Shown here piece by piece: positions 38,411 through 47,314 of a stretch of DNA of 64,000 nucleotides; the first letter of the stretch is position 1; every line of letters starts with the position of its first letter. Below the pieces are notes generated by a model. It did not search any database. It was not told the origin of the DNA and was given only the letters and a program-made list of their open reading frames with translations. The stretch is taken from assembly GCA_963710645.1 (NCBI GenBank), contig CAVQBD010000006.1, positions 348,397-412,396 of the forward strand, written 5' to 3'. A program made the position numbers and the translations under genes. Source of the DNA: FEB-10 sp963710645. Lineage in GTDB: Bacteria > Acidobacteriota > Thermoanaerobaculia > Thermoanaerobaculales > Sulfomarinibacteraceae.

Positions 38411-38619
38411 GTGTTTCCTCCGTCGCCGTCCGATCCGAAAAACGTCCTGCCGCAATGATCAGGGTCAGGAAATGGTCGGGTGCAACCCGAGGCTCTATGT
38501 ACCGAATTCAAATCCGGACTCAATAAATCAAGAAAGTATGACCATGACCGAGGATACACATCATGGGCGATTCGTGGGGTTCGACCTTCGGCCAACGCCA
38601 AGCGGGCGGAACCCGTAGA

Positions 38620-39339
38620 ATGGGTATGGATACAATATTGGCGAGGACTCTGCTGGCGGAGAATCACGTCGTGAATCAGAATCGGACCGGGTGCCCGTTC
38701 ATGGTTGGAGATTGGCTGGTGGAACCGGACCTCGGTTCCATCAGCCGAGAAGGAACCCGAGTCCGCCTCGAGCCCAAGGTCATGGACGTGTTGCAGTGCC
38801 TTTCCATGCGGGCAGGGGAGTTGATCACCAAAAGAGAACTCACGGACTGCGTGTGGCAGGTGGAGTTCATCTCCGACAATCGGCTGACCCGCGCCATCGC
38901 CGATCTTCGCCGGGCGTTGGGAGACGACGCCTCGACGCCGCAGTACGTGGAGACAATTCCAACCCGCGGTTACCGGCTTGTGGTGGAGGTGTCCCCAAGC
39001 CCGTCTGGGGACCTCGTCCATGAGACGGCAAGCCGATTCAAGCTCGAAGGCGCCGACCGCTCGTTCACCCTCAAAGAAGGTGAGAACGTCATTGGCCGGG
39101 GCACCGATGTCGACATTCGCATTGACTCGGAGTGGGCATCCCGACGTCACGCGAAGATCGTGGTGCACGGCCAACAGGCCACGGTTGAGGACCTTGGGAG
39201 CAAGAACGGCACCTATGTTCGTGGGACCCGAGTGGATGAAGAGATGGAACTGACCGATGGTGACGAAATCGGCGTCGGTCGCGGCGTGGTCCTGCTGCGA
39301 TTCGTCGTCAGTTTGGGAACAACCAGAACCGAAGCCTAA
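38620..39339 (+). CDS. Winged-helix (OmpR-type) transcriptional regulator with C-terminal FHA domain
   Basis: About 239 aa. The N-terminal DNA-binding domain is of the Trans_reg_C type (LEPKVMDVLQCLSMRAGELITKREL, CVWQ, NRLTRAIADLRRALGD, YVETIPTRGYRLV), like CadC or OmpR but with no receiver domain. The C-terminal FHA domain is complete (VIGRGTDVDIRI, SRRHAKI, EDLGSKNGTYVRG). FHA domains bind phosphothreonine, so it could turn Ser/Thr kinase signals into transcription; this link is inference. The start is uncertain: ATG at 38563, 38620 or 38626 are all possible. Confidence 0.9.
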   Translation: MGMDTILARTLLAENHVVNQNRTGCPFMVGDWLVEPDLGSISREGTRVRLEPKVMDVLQCLSMRAGELITKRELTDCVWQVEFISDNRLTRAIADLRRALGDDASTPQYVETIPTRGYRLVVEVSPSPSGDLVHETASRFKLEGADRSFTLKEGENVIGRGTDVDIRIDSEWASRRHAKIVVHGQQATVEDLGSKNGTYVRGTRVDEEMELTDGDEIGVGRGVVLLRFVVSLGTTRTEA

Positions 39340-39402
39340 CAGCCGACGGGTTTCCTCGACGCGAGCACCCACATCAGAGAACTCGGCGGTACAATTGACA
39401 AC

Positions 39403-40377
39403 ATGCCGACCAACGTCAGCGTGCAGTATCGGACCGCGGATGCCAAGTACCGGACCGCCAAGACCATTGAAGACCGGCGGACCGCGCTCCAAGACATGCT
39501 GTCCACCATTCCCAAGCACAAGGGCACCGAGAAGATGCAGGCGGATATCAAGCGCCGTCTTGCGCGGCTCCGGCAGGAGTCGGAACGGCGCCAGTCGCCA
39601 AAAACTCACGCGGTTCACGTGGAGTTGGAGGGTGCGGCTCAGGTGGTGTTGCTCGGTCCGCCGAACTCGGGCAAATCGTCTCTATTGGCCGCATTGACCC
39701 ACGCCAGGCCAACCATCGCCGAATATCCCTTCTCCACGAGCATGCCGCAGCCCGGGATGATGCAGTTCGAGGATGTCCAGATTCAACTGGTGGATCTGCC
39801 GCCGATCACCTCCGAGCACATGGATCCCTGGATGCCCAGCGTGTTGCAGGGGGCCGACGCTGCGTTGCTGCTGGCGGACGCGTCGACAGCGGGGACCCTG
39901 GAAGGGATCGAGACGATCCGTGATCGGCTCGAGTCGGCCCACCTGCCCCTGGTCGGCGAGCTCCCTGAGAACGCCGAACCGCACATCATGCCGCTGCCGA
40001 TCATCCTCGTGCTGGCGAAGGTGGATGTGGTGCCGGAGGCGGACCTCCAGGTCCTCGAGGAGCTCTACGGCGACGAATTTTCGATCGTGCGATTCAGTGG
40101 TCCGTCCCGAGTGGGTCACCAGCGGCTCAAGCTGGAGTTGTGGAAGCTGCTTCAACTTGTTCGCGTCCACAACAAACCGCCTGGGAAGAAGGCTGGCCGG
40201 GGAGACCCGATTGTCCTGAACAGCGGTTCGACCGTGTTAGACCTCGCCGAGCGGATCCACGGCGACGTGGCCGCGAGGCTCGCCTACGCCAAGGTATGGG
40301 GCGGCAAGATGGACGGCCAGAAGGTGTCGCGTGATTTCGAACTCCGCGACCGGGACACGGTGGAACTGGGGACCTGA
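39403..40377 (+). CDS. Divergent Obg/DRG-like GTPase with C-terminal TGS domain
   Basis: A 324-aa protein with a basic coiled-coil N-terminus (about 1-70) and a G domain: G1 GPPNSGKSS, G2-like region EYPFSTSMPQPG, G3 VDLPPI (DLPGI in classical DRG proteins) and G4 AKVD. The C-terminal TGS domain starts near STVLDLAERIHGD and ends VELGT. The altered G3 Gly-to-Pro is notable. Probably acts with ribosomes or RNA as Obg-family proteins do (family knowledge). No SD is present; TACAAT ends 7 nt before the ATG, so a leaderless transcript is possible. It is convergent with the SIMPL gene. Confidence 0.88.
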   Translation: MPTNVSVQYRTADAKYRTAKTIEDRRTALQDMLSTIPKHKGTEKMQADIKRRLARLRQESERRQSPKTHAVHVELEGAAQVVLLGPPNSGKSSLLAALTHARPTIAEYPFSTSMPQPGMMQFEDVQIQLVDLPPITSEHMDPWMPSVLQGADAALLLADASTAGTLEGIETIRDRLESAHLPLVGELPENAEPHIMPLPIILVLAKVDVVPEADLQVLEELYGDEFSIVRFSGPSRVGHQRLKLELWKLLQLVRVHNKPPGKKAGRGDPIVLNSGSTVLDLAERIHGDVAARLAYAKVWGGKMDGQKVSRDFELRDRDTVELGT

Positions 40378-40379
40378 TT

Positions 40380-41093
40380 TCAGTCGCTTTCCAGGAAGAA
40401 TTGAATGGTGGTGACGACCCGAATGGACTTGAACTCTGGGGAGAATTTGTCACGGTCCTGGATGGAAAAATACCCCTGCTGCGCGTTTCGGATGCCGCCG
40501 ACCCTGCTCCCCGAATCCTCGGCGAACTGTTCGGCTGCCCTGCGAGCGTCACGGGTGGCCTCGGCGATCATTTCCGGTTTGATGGCGTCGAGGTCGGTGA
40601 AGAGGTACTCCGTCTGGTACTCGTAGCTGCGGATTAGCGCGACACCCTGTTTCACGAGCGATCCGGAACGCGCCATGGCGGTTTGCGCCTCCTGAATTCG
40701 GCCGGTGCGAACGGTGACGGTGGCCTCGGCTGCGTAGCGCTCGAGTCGCCCCTGCTGAGAGGTCATGCCCTGGGCCTGGCGGTCGGTGACCCTTGGTGCG
40801 GAAGAACTGACCTCGTCGGCGGTGAATCGGTCTCCGAGGAAGGTCTGAATTTTTGCCGCACCTTCGTCGAGGCGTTGCTGGAGGGTCTCCAGGTCGTCTG
40901 CCGTCACGGTGTAGACGATGGGCCACAGCACCAGGTTGGCGGGGGCTTCCCGCTCTGACAGACCTTTGACCGTTACATAGCGGTCCGACGACCGGGCTTT
41001 CAGCAGGCCATGGCCGATGAAATACCCACCGAGGGCCATGCCAATGGCGATCAGCAGACCGAGTACAGTGAATTGCGAGCTGCGATTTTCCAA
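40380..41093 (-). CDS. Membrane-anchored SIMPL-domain protein (DUF541)
   Basis: A 237-aa protein with an N-terminal TM anchor (about 9-29, VLGLLIAIGMALGGYFI), then a SIMPL domain (RYVTVKGLSEREAPANLVLW, DDLETLQQRLDEG, VRTGRIQEAQTAMARSG, IAEATRDARRAAEQFAEDSG, IRVVTTIQFFLE). The family forms periplasmic oligomers of poorly known function. The stop lies 2 nt from the stop of the convergent GTPase gene, so no terminator fits between them. Confidence 0.88.
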   Translation of the reverse strand: MENRSSQFTVLGLLIAIGMALGGYFIGHGLLKARSSDRYVTVKGLSEREAPANLVLWPIVYTVTADDLETLQQRLDEGAAKIQTFLGDRFTADEVSSSAPRVTDRQAQGMTSQQGRLERYAAEATVTVRTGRIQEAQTAMARSGSLVKQGVALIRSYEYQTEYLFTDLDAIKPEMIAEATRDARRAAEQFAEDSGSRVGGIRNAQQGYFSIQDRDKFSPEFKSIRVVTTIQFFLESD

Positions 41094-41218
41094 GGGTCGC
41101 CTCCGTCGTGATTGCCTGAGATTTTAGAAGGACGGCAAATCCTGTCAATGGTGCAACCGGTGGGGCCGAGGAGGGATTCCTGCACGAGACGCGGTGAGAT
41201 GTGCAGCCTCGGCTCGGT

Positions 41219-42646
41219 TCACCATCTTCGCAGCCAGCTCTCGTTCCAACCCAAGTCGGGCTGCTGCATCTCGGCGTAGAGTCCGAGCATCTGGGTGCGA
41301 AGTTCTGCGACGAGTTGGGGATGTTGGGTCGCCACGTCGTGCCGCTCGCCCGGGTCGGTTTCGAGATCGTAGAGTTCAAAACGAATGAGCTTGGCGCTGC
41401 GGATCAGGGCCTGGTCGCCGGGCCGCATGGTGGCCGAGTCCTTGCGCAGGATCTCTGGTCCATCCCAATAGCCTGCGAGCTTCCAACGGCCGTCGCGGAG
41501 GACCGCTCTCGGCCCTCCCCACGATTTGTAGTGATGCCAGAACAACGATGTGGTCCGGTTGACGTGGCCCCCCTCGAGGACCGGTCTGAGGCTGGTTCCG
41601 TCGAGGGCGATCGAATCGGGGACCTGCACACCGGCAAGGTCGCACACGGTGGGCAGGAGGTCGATGGCGCTGACCGGTTCCTCGGAGACGAACCCGGCAT
41701 CCACGTGCCCTGACCACGACACGATGAACGGGACCCGGATGCCACCCTCCCAGAGCTGCAGTTTGCGGCCCTTGAACGGCCCGGCGGATCCGTAGGATCT
41801 CTGAGCTTGCGGGTGTCGATTCATCATTTCGGGTCCGTTGTCGCTGGTGAACAGGACCAGCGTGTCAGCCTCCAAATTCCTTGACGCCAACGCGTTCGTC
41901 AGGCGGCCCACCGCGGCATCGAGATTGGTGACGTTGGCGAAGTACTCCGCCTCATTCCGGTTCTGTGTCGCCGGGTAGCTGTCCACCAGGTCCGGTGGAG
42001 AAGCGATGGCCTCGTGGGGCTCGTGATAGGCGAGAACCAGCAGGAACGGTCGTGACGGGTCGTCGCGCTCGTCCAACCATCTGAGCGCCTCGTCGGTCAC
42101 CAATTGACAGGCGTATCCCTCCAGGGGGCCGGTCTCGGTTCCGTTGCGGGAGAAATTGAACGGGTCCAGGTGGGTCGGCATGGCGAAGCCCGCGGTGCCG
42201 AACCAGTGATCAAAGCCGTGGTCGTCGGGCTGTGGCTGGTCGGTGTCGAGGCCGCCGTTGAGATGCCATTTGCCGACGAAACAGGTGTCATACCCGGCCT
42301 GTCGCAACAGGGTCGCCACGGTTGTCTCCGCGAGGGTCAGGTGGACATCGCTGCCCGGCGGGATCCAATCGTAAATGCCGGTTCGGCTCGGAATTCTGCC
42401 GGTGAGAAGACCGGCGCGGGCTGGCGAGCACACGGGAGCAGCCGCGTAGCCGTCGGTGAATCGTATGCCGGTGGCGGCCAGGCGGTCGATATTCGGCGTG
42501 CGGATCATCGGGTGGCCATAACTTCCCAGGTCACCCCAGCCGAGATCGTCGGCCACGATCACCACGAAATTCGGTCTTTCTGCGCCGAGTCCGGGATTCG
42601 CGGCGAGCAAAAGGCTGGCGAGAAGCGGAAACATCGCGTGTTTCAA
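41219..42646 (-). CDS. Secreted type I sulfatase
   Basis: A 475-aa exported sulfatase. The signal peptide is at about 1-22 (MFPLLASLLLAANPGLGA). Metal-binding ADDLGWGD is near 31-39, the formylglycine site Cys73 lies in CSPARAGLLTGR, followed by GKWHLNGG, the LFTSDNGPE motif, and a C-terminal domain ending YDLETDPGERHDVA. Cys-type, so it needs a formylglycine-generating enzyme, not present in this window. Likely removes sulfate from a polysaccharide or ester outside the cytoplasm. Substrate is not predictable. A lone gene on its strand between the SIMPL gene and a small plus-strand lipoprotein gene. Confidence 0.93.
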   Translation of the reverse strand: MKHAMFPLLASLLLAANPGLGAERPNFVVIVADDLGWGDLGSYGHPMIRTPNIDRLAATGIRFTDGYAAAPVCSPARAGLLTGRIPSRTGIYDWIPPGSDVHLTLAETTVATLLRQAGYDTCFVGKWHLNGGLDTDQPQPDDHGFDHWFGTAGFAMPTHLDPFNFSRNGTETGPLEGYACQLVTDEALRWLDERDDPSRPFLLVLAYHEPHEAIASPPDLVDSYPATQNRNEAEYFANVTNLDAAVGRLTNALASRNLEADTLVLFTSDNGPEMMNRHPQAQRSYGSAGPFKGRKLQLWEGGIRVPFIVSWSGHVDAGFVSEEPVSAIDLLPTVCDLAGVQVPDSIALDGTSLRPVLEGGHVNRTTSLFWHHYKSWGGPRAVLRDGRWKLAGYWDGPEILRKDSATMRPGDQALIRSAKLIRFELYDLETDPGERHDVATQHPQLVAELRTQMLGLYAEMQQPDLGWNESWLRRW

Positions 42647-42678
42647 CGTAGGCCTCCGATGATCGGGAGTCTAACAGG

Positions 42679-42912
42679 ATGGAATTCATAACCGTGGGAA
42701 GAGGGAACTGGTGTCGGGGTCGGCCCATTGTCGCGGTGACGGTCGCGGTGCTCTGCGCTGGGCTGACCGCATGCAGCGCTTCATCGACCAATGAACCGCA
42801 GCCGACACCACCGAACATCCTGCGACCGTATCGGGGATTCGACAGCTGGATAAGCTTCAACGGCCGGGAACCGTGGCGGCGCCTGGCCGCCGAGATCAGG
42901 GCTGGGGAATGA
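42679..42912 (+). CDS. Small putative lipoprotein (77 aa)
   Basis: Unrecognised family. A lipoprotein-type signal (PIVAVTVAVLCAGLTAC) is followed by a short polar mature part (ASSTNEPQPTPPNILRPYRGFDSW...). The RBS is weak (AGGA just before the ATG). Its last 17 nt overlap the end of the convergent 5'-nucleotidase pseudogene. Confidence 0.55.
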   Translation: MEFITVGRGNWCRGRPIVAVTVAVLCAGLTACSASSTNEPQPTPPNILRPYRGFDSWISFNGREPWRRLAAEIRAGE

Positions 42913-44477
42913 GGCGTCCACGAGGGGGAGGGGCAACAGCCTCACCGGCGGTGAATCGTTGAACGAGCAGATCTGAGAATTCCGGTCCGTCATCCACGAC
43001 CACCTTCGCGCCCACGAAGCCGCTGTAGAGGTCGGCTCCCGACGCGAGGAAGTCGAAAGTTGTCACCGAGTAGCTGGCCTCCCGATCGAGAGGACGGCCA
43101 TCGATCTCCACCCCGAGGACTCTTTTCCCCACAGGCTTGTCGAGGTCGTACCTGACCCTGAGTCCCGACACCTGCAACACCCCCCGTTCGAGACTGAAAC
43201 TCTGCTCCAGAACCTCTTTTAACTGTTCGGCGGTCATCTCCAGGACGAAGACCCGGTCGGTGAATGGAAAGGCGTCGAGGAGCTGTTCGCGGGTGACGGT
43301 TCCTGCGGGAAGGTCGGCCCTCAGGCCTCCCGAGTGGACGAACGCGATATCGGTGGCCCCGTAATCCCGGAGCACGTCGGCAAACAGATTCCCGAGATCG
43401 GACTCCTCGTTGTAGCGGCGGGTGATCCGACCCGTCGTCCGGCCCACGACCTCGTTGGTCTCCGGGTACCGAGCGCGATACGCGGCCAACTTGGCGGCCA
43501 CGGTCGGGTGGGGTGGCAGCTCGGAGCTGTTGACGAGCAGCAGCCGGCCGTTGTGGGCCACGACCTCGTTTGAGGCCACATCCACCGTCAGCTCGAGGAT
43601 GCCAAGCCGCGTCCCCTGACCGTAGGTCTGGCAGATCAGAGTGCCGGTCTCGGGATGGACGAACGGGGTCTCCTGTCCGGCGTCGGCGTGGCCGCCAATG
43701 AGCACGTCGATACCTTCCACCGCCCCCGCCAGACGGATGTCGGCCTCGATGTCGCGCTGGACGGTGATATCGGCCTCGTCATCGGTCTGCATTGGGGCGG
43801 TGTGTCCCTGGTGGGTCAGCAGAACGACGAGGTCCACCTCGGGCCGCAGTTTGGCCACCAGCGGCCGGGCCGAGGCGACGGGATCGCGCACCTCGAGGCC
43901 GGCCAGATGGGGTGGATAGAGAGCGGTCGCGGCATCAGTTCCGAAGATGCCGATGACGCCGAGACGAATACCGTCGCGCTCCAGGATCGTGTAGGGCTGG
44001 GCGAAGAGGATGTCGGTCCCCTCGTAGTAGAGGTTTGCCGCCAGCACCGGGAAGGGAGCCCGCTGCATGGACGTCACGCAGCACCCGCCAGCCGTACTCG
44101 AACTCGTGGTTGCCGATGCACATGGCGTCGTAGCCCATGGTGATCATGAGTTCGAAGGGCAGCTCGCCGTGGGTGAGCTTGGCCAGAGTCCCGGTGAAGA
44201 TGTCGCCCGCGTCGAGCAGGAAGGAGACCGGGGTACGCTGGCGTTCTTGTTCGATCAGCGTCGCGAGCTGGGCGATCCCTCCGACCTCATCGACGTCGTC
44301 CCGCCAGAAGGCCGGGATGGGATCGTAGGCGCTCTCAAAGTCGTTGGTGTAGAGCAGCGTCACCTCGCGCAGGTTTCGGGGCTCCAATGGCTCGGTCTCG
44401 GATGCATGGACAGGGGCGATACCGGCGGCCATACAGAGCAGGACCACCATGGACCAACGGCTGAGTGGATGCTTCAT
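42896..44477 (-). pseudogene. 5'-nucleotidase/UshA-like gene split by a frameshift
   Basis: The N-terminal frame (from 44477, signal peptide ...AAGIAPVHA) carries LLYTNDF, LLDAGDIFTG and GNHEFEYGWRVLRDV. Then the frame is lost and the next frame continues as MQRAPFPVLAANLYYEG to the stop at 42896, with the remaining metallophosphatase region (LLTHQGH, IGGHADAG) and a full 5'-nucleotidase C-terminal domain (NLFADVLRDYGATDIAFVHSGGLRADL, VLEMTAEQLKEVLEQ). Removing one C at about 44069-44070 restores a single frame reading RDVMQRAP. It may be a real inactivation or a sequencing error. The first metal motif reads NDFES where His is usual. The intact product would be a periplasmic nucleotide hydrolase of about 525 aa. 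Confidence 0.85.
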
Positions 44478-44623
44478 GATGGAATGATACGACGGGACAA
44501 GTGATTCTCATGAGTTGAAGGCGACGCCGGACGTCACTCGTTGTGATAGGCTCTCGCGCCGCGGGCCGCGCCGGACTGGCGTTGGACATGCGATCATCAA
44601 CCTTGTTCCTTCAGGAGACAGCC

Positions 44624-45703
44624 ATGGAAGTGGGAATCTTGGGTCTCGCCGGGAGCGGCAAGACCACACTCTTCAGTCTGCTGACCGCCAACACCGATGT
44701 GTTGGTCGGTGGAGCCCGAAAAGACCAGGCGGCGATCGGCATGGGACGAGTTCCCGATGGCCGGCTCGACAAGCTCAGCCTTATGTATTCGCCGCGGAAG
44801 ACAACACCGGCATCGGTTCGGTACGTGGACGTGCCCGGCATGAAGGGGGACCACCAGCAGGATGCGAGCCTGAACATTCCTGAGCTCCGCACGATGGATG
44901 CTCTGATGGTGGTTCTGCGCGGATTCCGCAACGAGGCTGTGCCGAATCCTCTCGGTTCCATCGATCCTCTTCGTGATCTCCTCAGGATCGAGGAGGAATT
45001 TGTACTCCAGGACCAGATGGTGGTCGAGCGTCGTGTGGAACGGCTTCGCAGCGATCTGGCCAGGCGGAAGGATGCCCAACTGGCAGCCGAATTGGAGCTC
45101 CTTGACCGGTGTTTGCCGATCCTCGAGGAGGGGTGTGGTCTGCGGCAACACGAATGGAACGCAGCCGATCGCGTGCGTCTGCGGGGCTTCACCTTCCTGT
45201 CGCTCAAGCCGGTGCTTGCCGTTGTCAATGTGGATGAAAATTCCATCGGCGACGACCCCTTTGTCGATTCGGGATGGGAGTCCTGGCTCGAGGGGAAGGG
45301 AACCGGGTGCACCAGCGTCTGCGCCACCCTCGAACAGGAGATTTCCCAGCTCGACCCCGCCGACGCAGCAGCCTTCATGGCGGATCTCGGAATCGCGGAC
45401 CGGGCGTTGGATCGGGTGGCTCGCGAGTCCTACCGCCTGCTCGGATTGATCAGCTTCTTCACCGTGGGCGAGGATGAGTGCCGGGCGTGGTCCATACCGT
45501 TTGATACCCCTGCCGTCGAGGCCGCCGGAACCATCCATTCGGATATTTCCAGGGGCTTTATTCGGGCGGAAGTTGTGCCGCATGATGAGTTGCTGTCCAT
45601 CGGGTCGCTGTCCGGCTGCCGGGACAAGGGCACGCTCCGGCTGGAGGGTAAGACCTATCCGGTGAAGGACGGCGACGTCGTCCACTACCGATTCAACGTC
45701 TGA
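44624..45703 (+). CDS. Divergent YchF/OLA1-like P-loop NTPase with TGS domain
   Basis: A 359-aa protein, the usual YchF length. G1 is GLAGSGKTT (classical YchF has GLPNVGKST), G3 is DVPGMKG, and the NVDEN motif takes the place of NKxD as in YchF proteins that prefer ATP. A coiled coil follows the G3 region, and the C-terminal TGS part has YchF hallmarks (ISFFTVGEDECRAWSI, AAGTIHSDISRGFIRAEV, DGDVVHYRFNV). The start is chosen by AGGAG 6 nt before the ATG at 44624. It may be a paralogue of the housekeeping copy; it is the second TGS NTPase within 6 kb. Confidence 0.9.
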   Translation: MEVGILGLAGSGKTTLFSLLTANTDVLVGGARKDQAAIGMGRVPDGRLDKLSLMYSPRKTTPASVRYVDVPGMKGDHQQDASLNIPELRTMDALMVVLRGFRNEAVPNPLGSIDPLRDLLRIEEEFVLQDQMVVERRVERLRSDLARRKDAQLAAELELLDRCLPILEEGCGLRQHEWNAADRVRLRGFTFLSLKPVLAVVNVDENSIGDDPFVDSGWESWLEGKGTGCTSVCATLEQEISQLDPADAAAFMADLGIADRALDRVARESYRLLGLISFFTVGEDECRAWSIPFDTPAVEAAGTIHSDISRGFIRAEVVPHDELLSIGSLSGCRDKGTLRLEGKTYPVKDGDVVHYRFNV

Positions 45704-45744
45704 AACTGAACGGTGGAAAGGCTCGAACTTAGGGGACGGCCCAC

Positions 45745-46602
45745 ATGAGGCGCGATGAGATGCTCTTCGCCGTGGCGCTGGTGGCGGGCTGTATCGTATT
45801 GGCTCTCAGCAACCTGCCGTTCTCGGTTGGTCTGGCCACGGCGGCGGCGGCATTTTCCATACTCTGGTTGGTGAGCCTGGCGGTGGCCGACGCCAGCATC
45901 GTGGACATCTTCTGGGGACCGGGATTCGTCCTGGTCGGCTGGGTGTATTTCGCCATGTCCGGGACCAAGACGGGCGCCGGTCTGTTGGTGTGTATCCTGG
46001 TGACCATCTGGGGTCTTCGGTTGGCGGGACACGTCGGACTGCGAAACGCCGGCAAAGGAGAGGACTTCCGTTACCAACAATGGCGGCGGCAGAGCGGCCG
46101 GTCGTTCTGGTGGGTCTCGTTCTTCAAGGTCTTCATGCTGCAGGCCCTGGTCCTTTGGCTGGTGTCCTCGCCCATTCTGGTGGCGCAGGCTGGTGGCCCC
46201 AAGGGCTGGATGACCGCGGTGTTCGCCCTGGGGGTCGTGCTCTGGGGAATTGGATTCGGCTTTGAGGCGGTGGCGGATTGGCAGTTGGTTCGATTCAAGG
46301 CCGACCCGAAGAACCACGGACGCGTCCTCGCCACAGGGCTGTGGAGTTTGAGCCGCCATCCCAACTACTTCGGCGAAGCCCTCTTGTGGTGGGGGATTGG
46401 ATTGATCGCGATGTCGGTGGGCGGGGGTTTGGGCCTGCTCGGCCCGGCATTCCTCACCTTCACCCTTCTCCGGGTCTCTGGGGTGGCCCTCCTCGATCGC
46501 GAGATGGTGGACCGCAGACCGGGATACGCGTCCTACATCGAGAGCACGCCGGCCTTCGTTCCCATGCCCCGCCGCCGACCGAAACGCTCCCAGTTTCCCT
46601 GA
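45745..46602 (+). CDS. DUF1295 / steroid 5-alpha-reductase-like membrane protein
   Basis: A 285-aa polytopic membrane protein with about seven hydrophobic segments. DUF1295 motifs: DASIVDIFWGPGF, TIWGLRLAGH, GEDFRYQQWRR, and the cofactor-site motif TGLWSLSRHPNYFGE, shared with isoprenylcysteine methyltransferases and steroid reductases. It probably modifies a lipid or fatty acid (family inference). It starts 41 nt after the YchF-like gene on the same strand and is convergent with the GspB-like gene. Confidence 0.88.
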   Translation: MRRDEMLFAVALVAGCIVLALSNLPFSVGLATAAAAFSILWLVSLAVADASIVDIFWGPGFVLVGWVYFAMSGTKTGAGLLVCILVTIWGLRLAGHVGLRNAGKGEDFRYQQWRRQSGRSFWWVSFFKVFMLQALVLWLVSSPILVAQAGGPKGWMTAVFALGVVLWGIGFGFEAVADWQLVRFKADPKNHGRVLATGLWSLSRHPNYFGEALLWWGIGLIAMSVGGGLGLLGPAFLTFTLLRVSGVALLDREMVDRRPGYASYIESTPAFVPMPRRRPKRSQFP

Positions 46603-46609
46603 CACGGGG

Positions 46610-47314
46610 TCACTGAGCGCGAGGCACTCTGAGTACGAGGGGGCCCCTATCGTCTCGGAGCCGGACCCAGTCCTCGGTGATCTCTTCCAGGGTGAATCCC
46701 TCTACCTCGCCACCCACTTTGATGTCGAGGCCGTTGATCTGGGCGAAACTGCCGCTCGGAGAGACCATGATGTAGTCGAGGGACAGGGTGGCGTATCCGA
46801 GATCGGCCTCCACCAGATATTCCCTGTTTCCCGAAGCAGCTTTCGAGGATGCGGGAGGCGCATCGGATGGCTCTTCGGCTACGGTGCCGGGGTCGGTGGT
46901 CTCGGCATGCTGGAGTTGATCGGTGTGGGCTGACCCGATGTCGGGATCCAATGGACTGTCGCGTTCAACCGTTGCCTCGGTGGCTCCCGGCGAATCCGTG
47001 GTCTGTCCCTCCTCATCTACCGGAGTTGAGGACGCCTGGACCGCGGTCTCCGATATGGGGGTCGGGGCAGCCGACTCTTCGGACGCTTCTGCGAAACCGC
47101 CGGAGGCAGCGGGTGTCTGTCGAAACATCCACCAGAGGACTCCACCGATGATGGCGCCAACAGCAAACGTGAGAACGACACCCAGCACTAATCCTGCGCC
47201 GAGACCTCGCTGACGTCCACGTCCGGTGAGACCGCCGGGGAAGACCACCCCGGGATCGTCATGATGGGATGCCTCGTGCCGTGCCTTTCGGAGGGCCTCG
47301 TGGATCAGGCTCAT
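46610..47314 (-). CDS. GspB-like single-pass membrane protein
   Basis: A 234-aa protein with a short cytosolic N-terminus (MSLIHEALRKARHEAS), a TM helix at about 38-64 (GLVLGVVLTFAVGAIIGGVLWWM), a long acidic Ser/Thr/Pro-rich linker, and a C-terminal domain (YIMVSPSGSFAQINGLDIKVGGEVEGFTLEEITEDWVRL) typical of GspB/ExeB. Its start overlaps the ExeA-like stop as ATGA, so the two proteins are coupled. GspA/GspB pairs help place the type II secretion secretin or serve pilus systems; no other secretion gene is in the window. Confidence 0.85.
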   Translation of the reverse strand: MSLIHEALRKARHEASHHDDPGVVFPGGLTGRGRQRGLGAGLVLGVVLTFAVGAIIGGVLWWMFRQTPAASGGFAEASEESAAPTPISETAVQASSTPVDEEGQTTDSPGATEATVERDSPLDPDIGSAHTDQLQHAETTDPGTVAEEPSDAPPASSKAASGNREYLVEADLGYATLSLDYIMVSPSGSFAQINGLDIKVGGEVEGFTLEEITEDWVRLRDDRGPLVLRVPRAQ

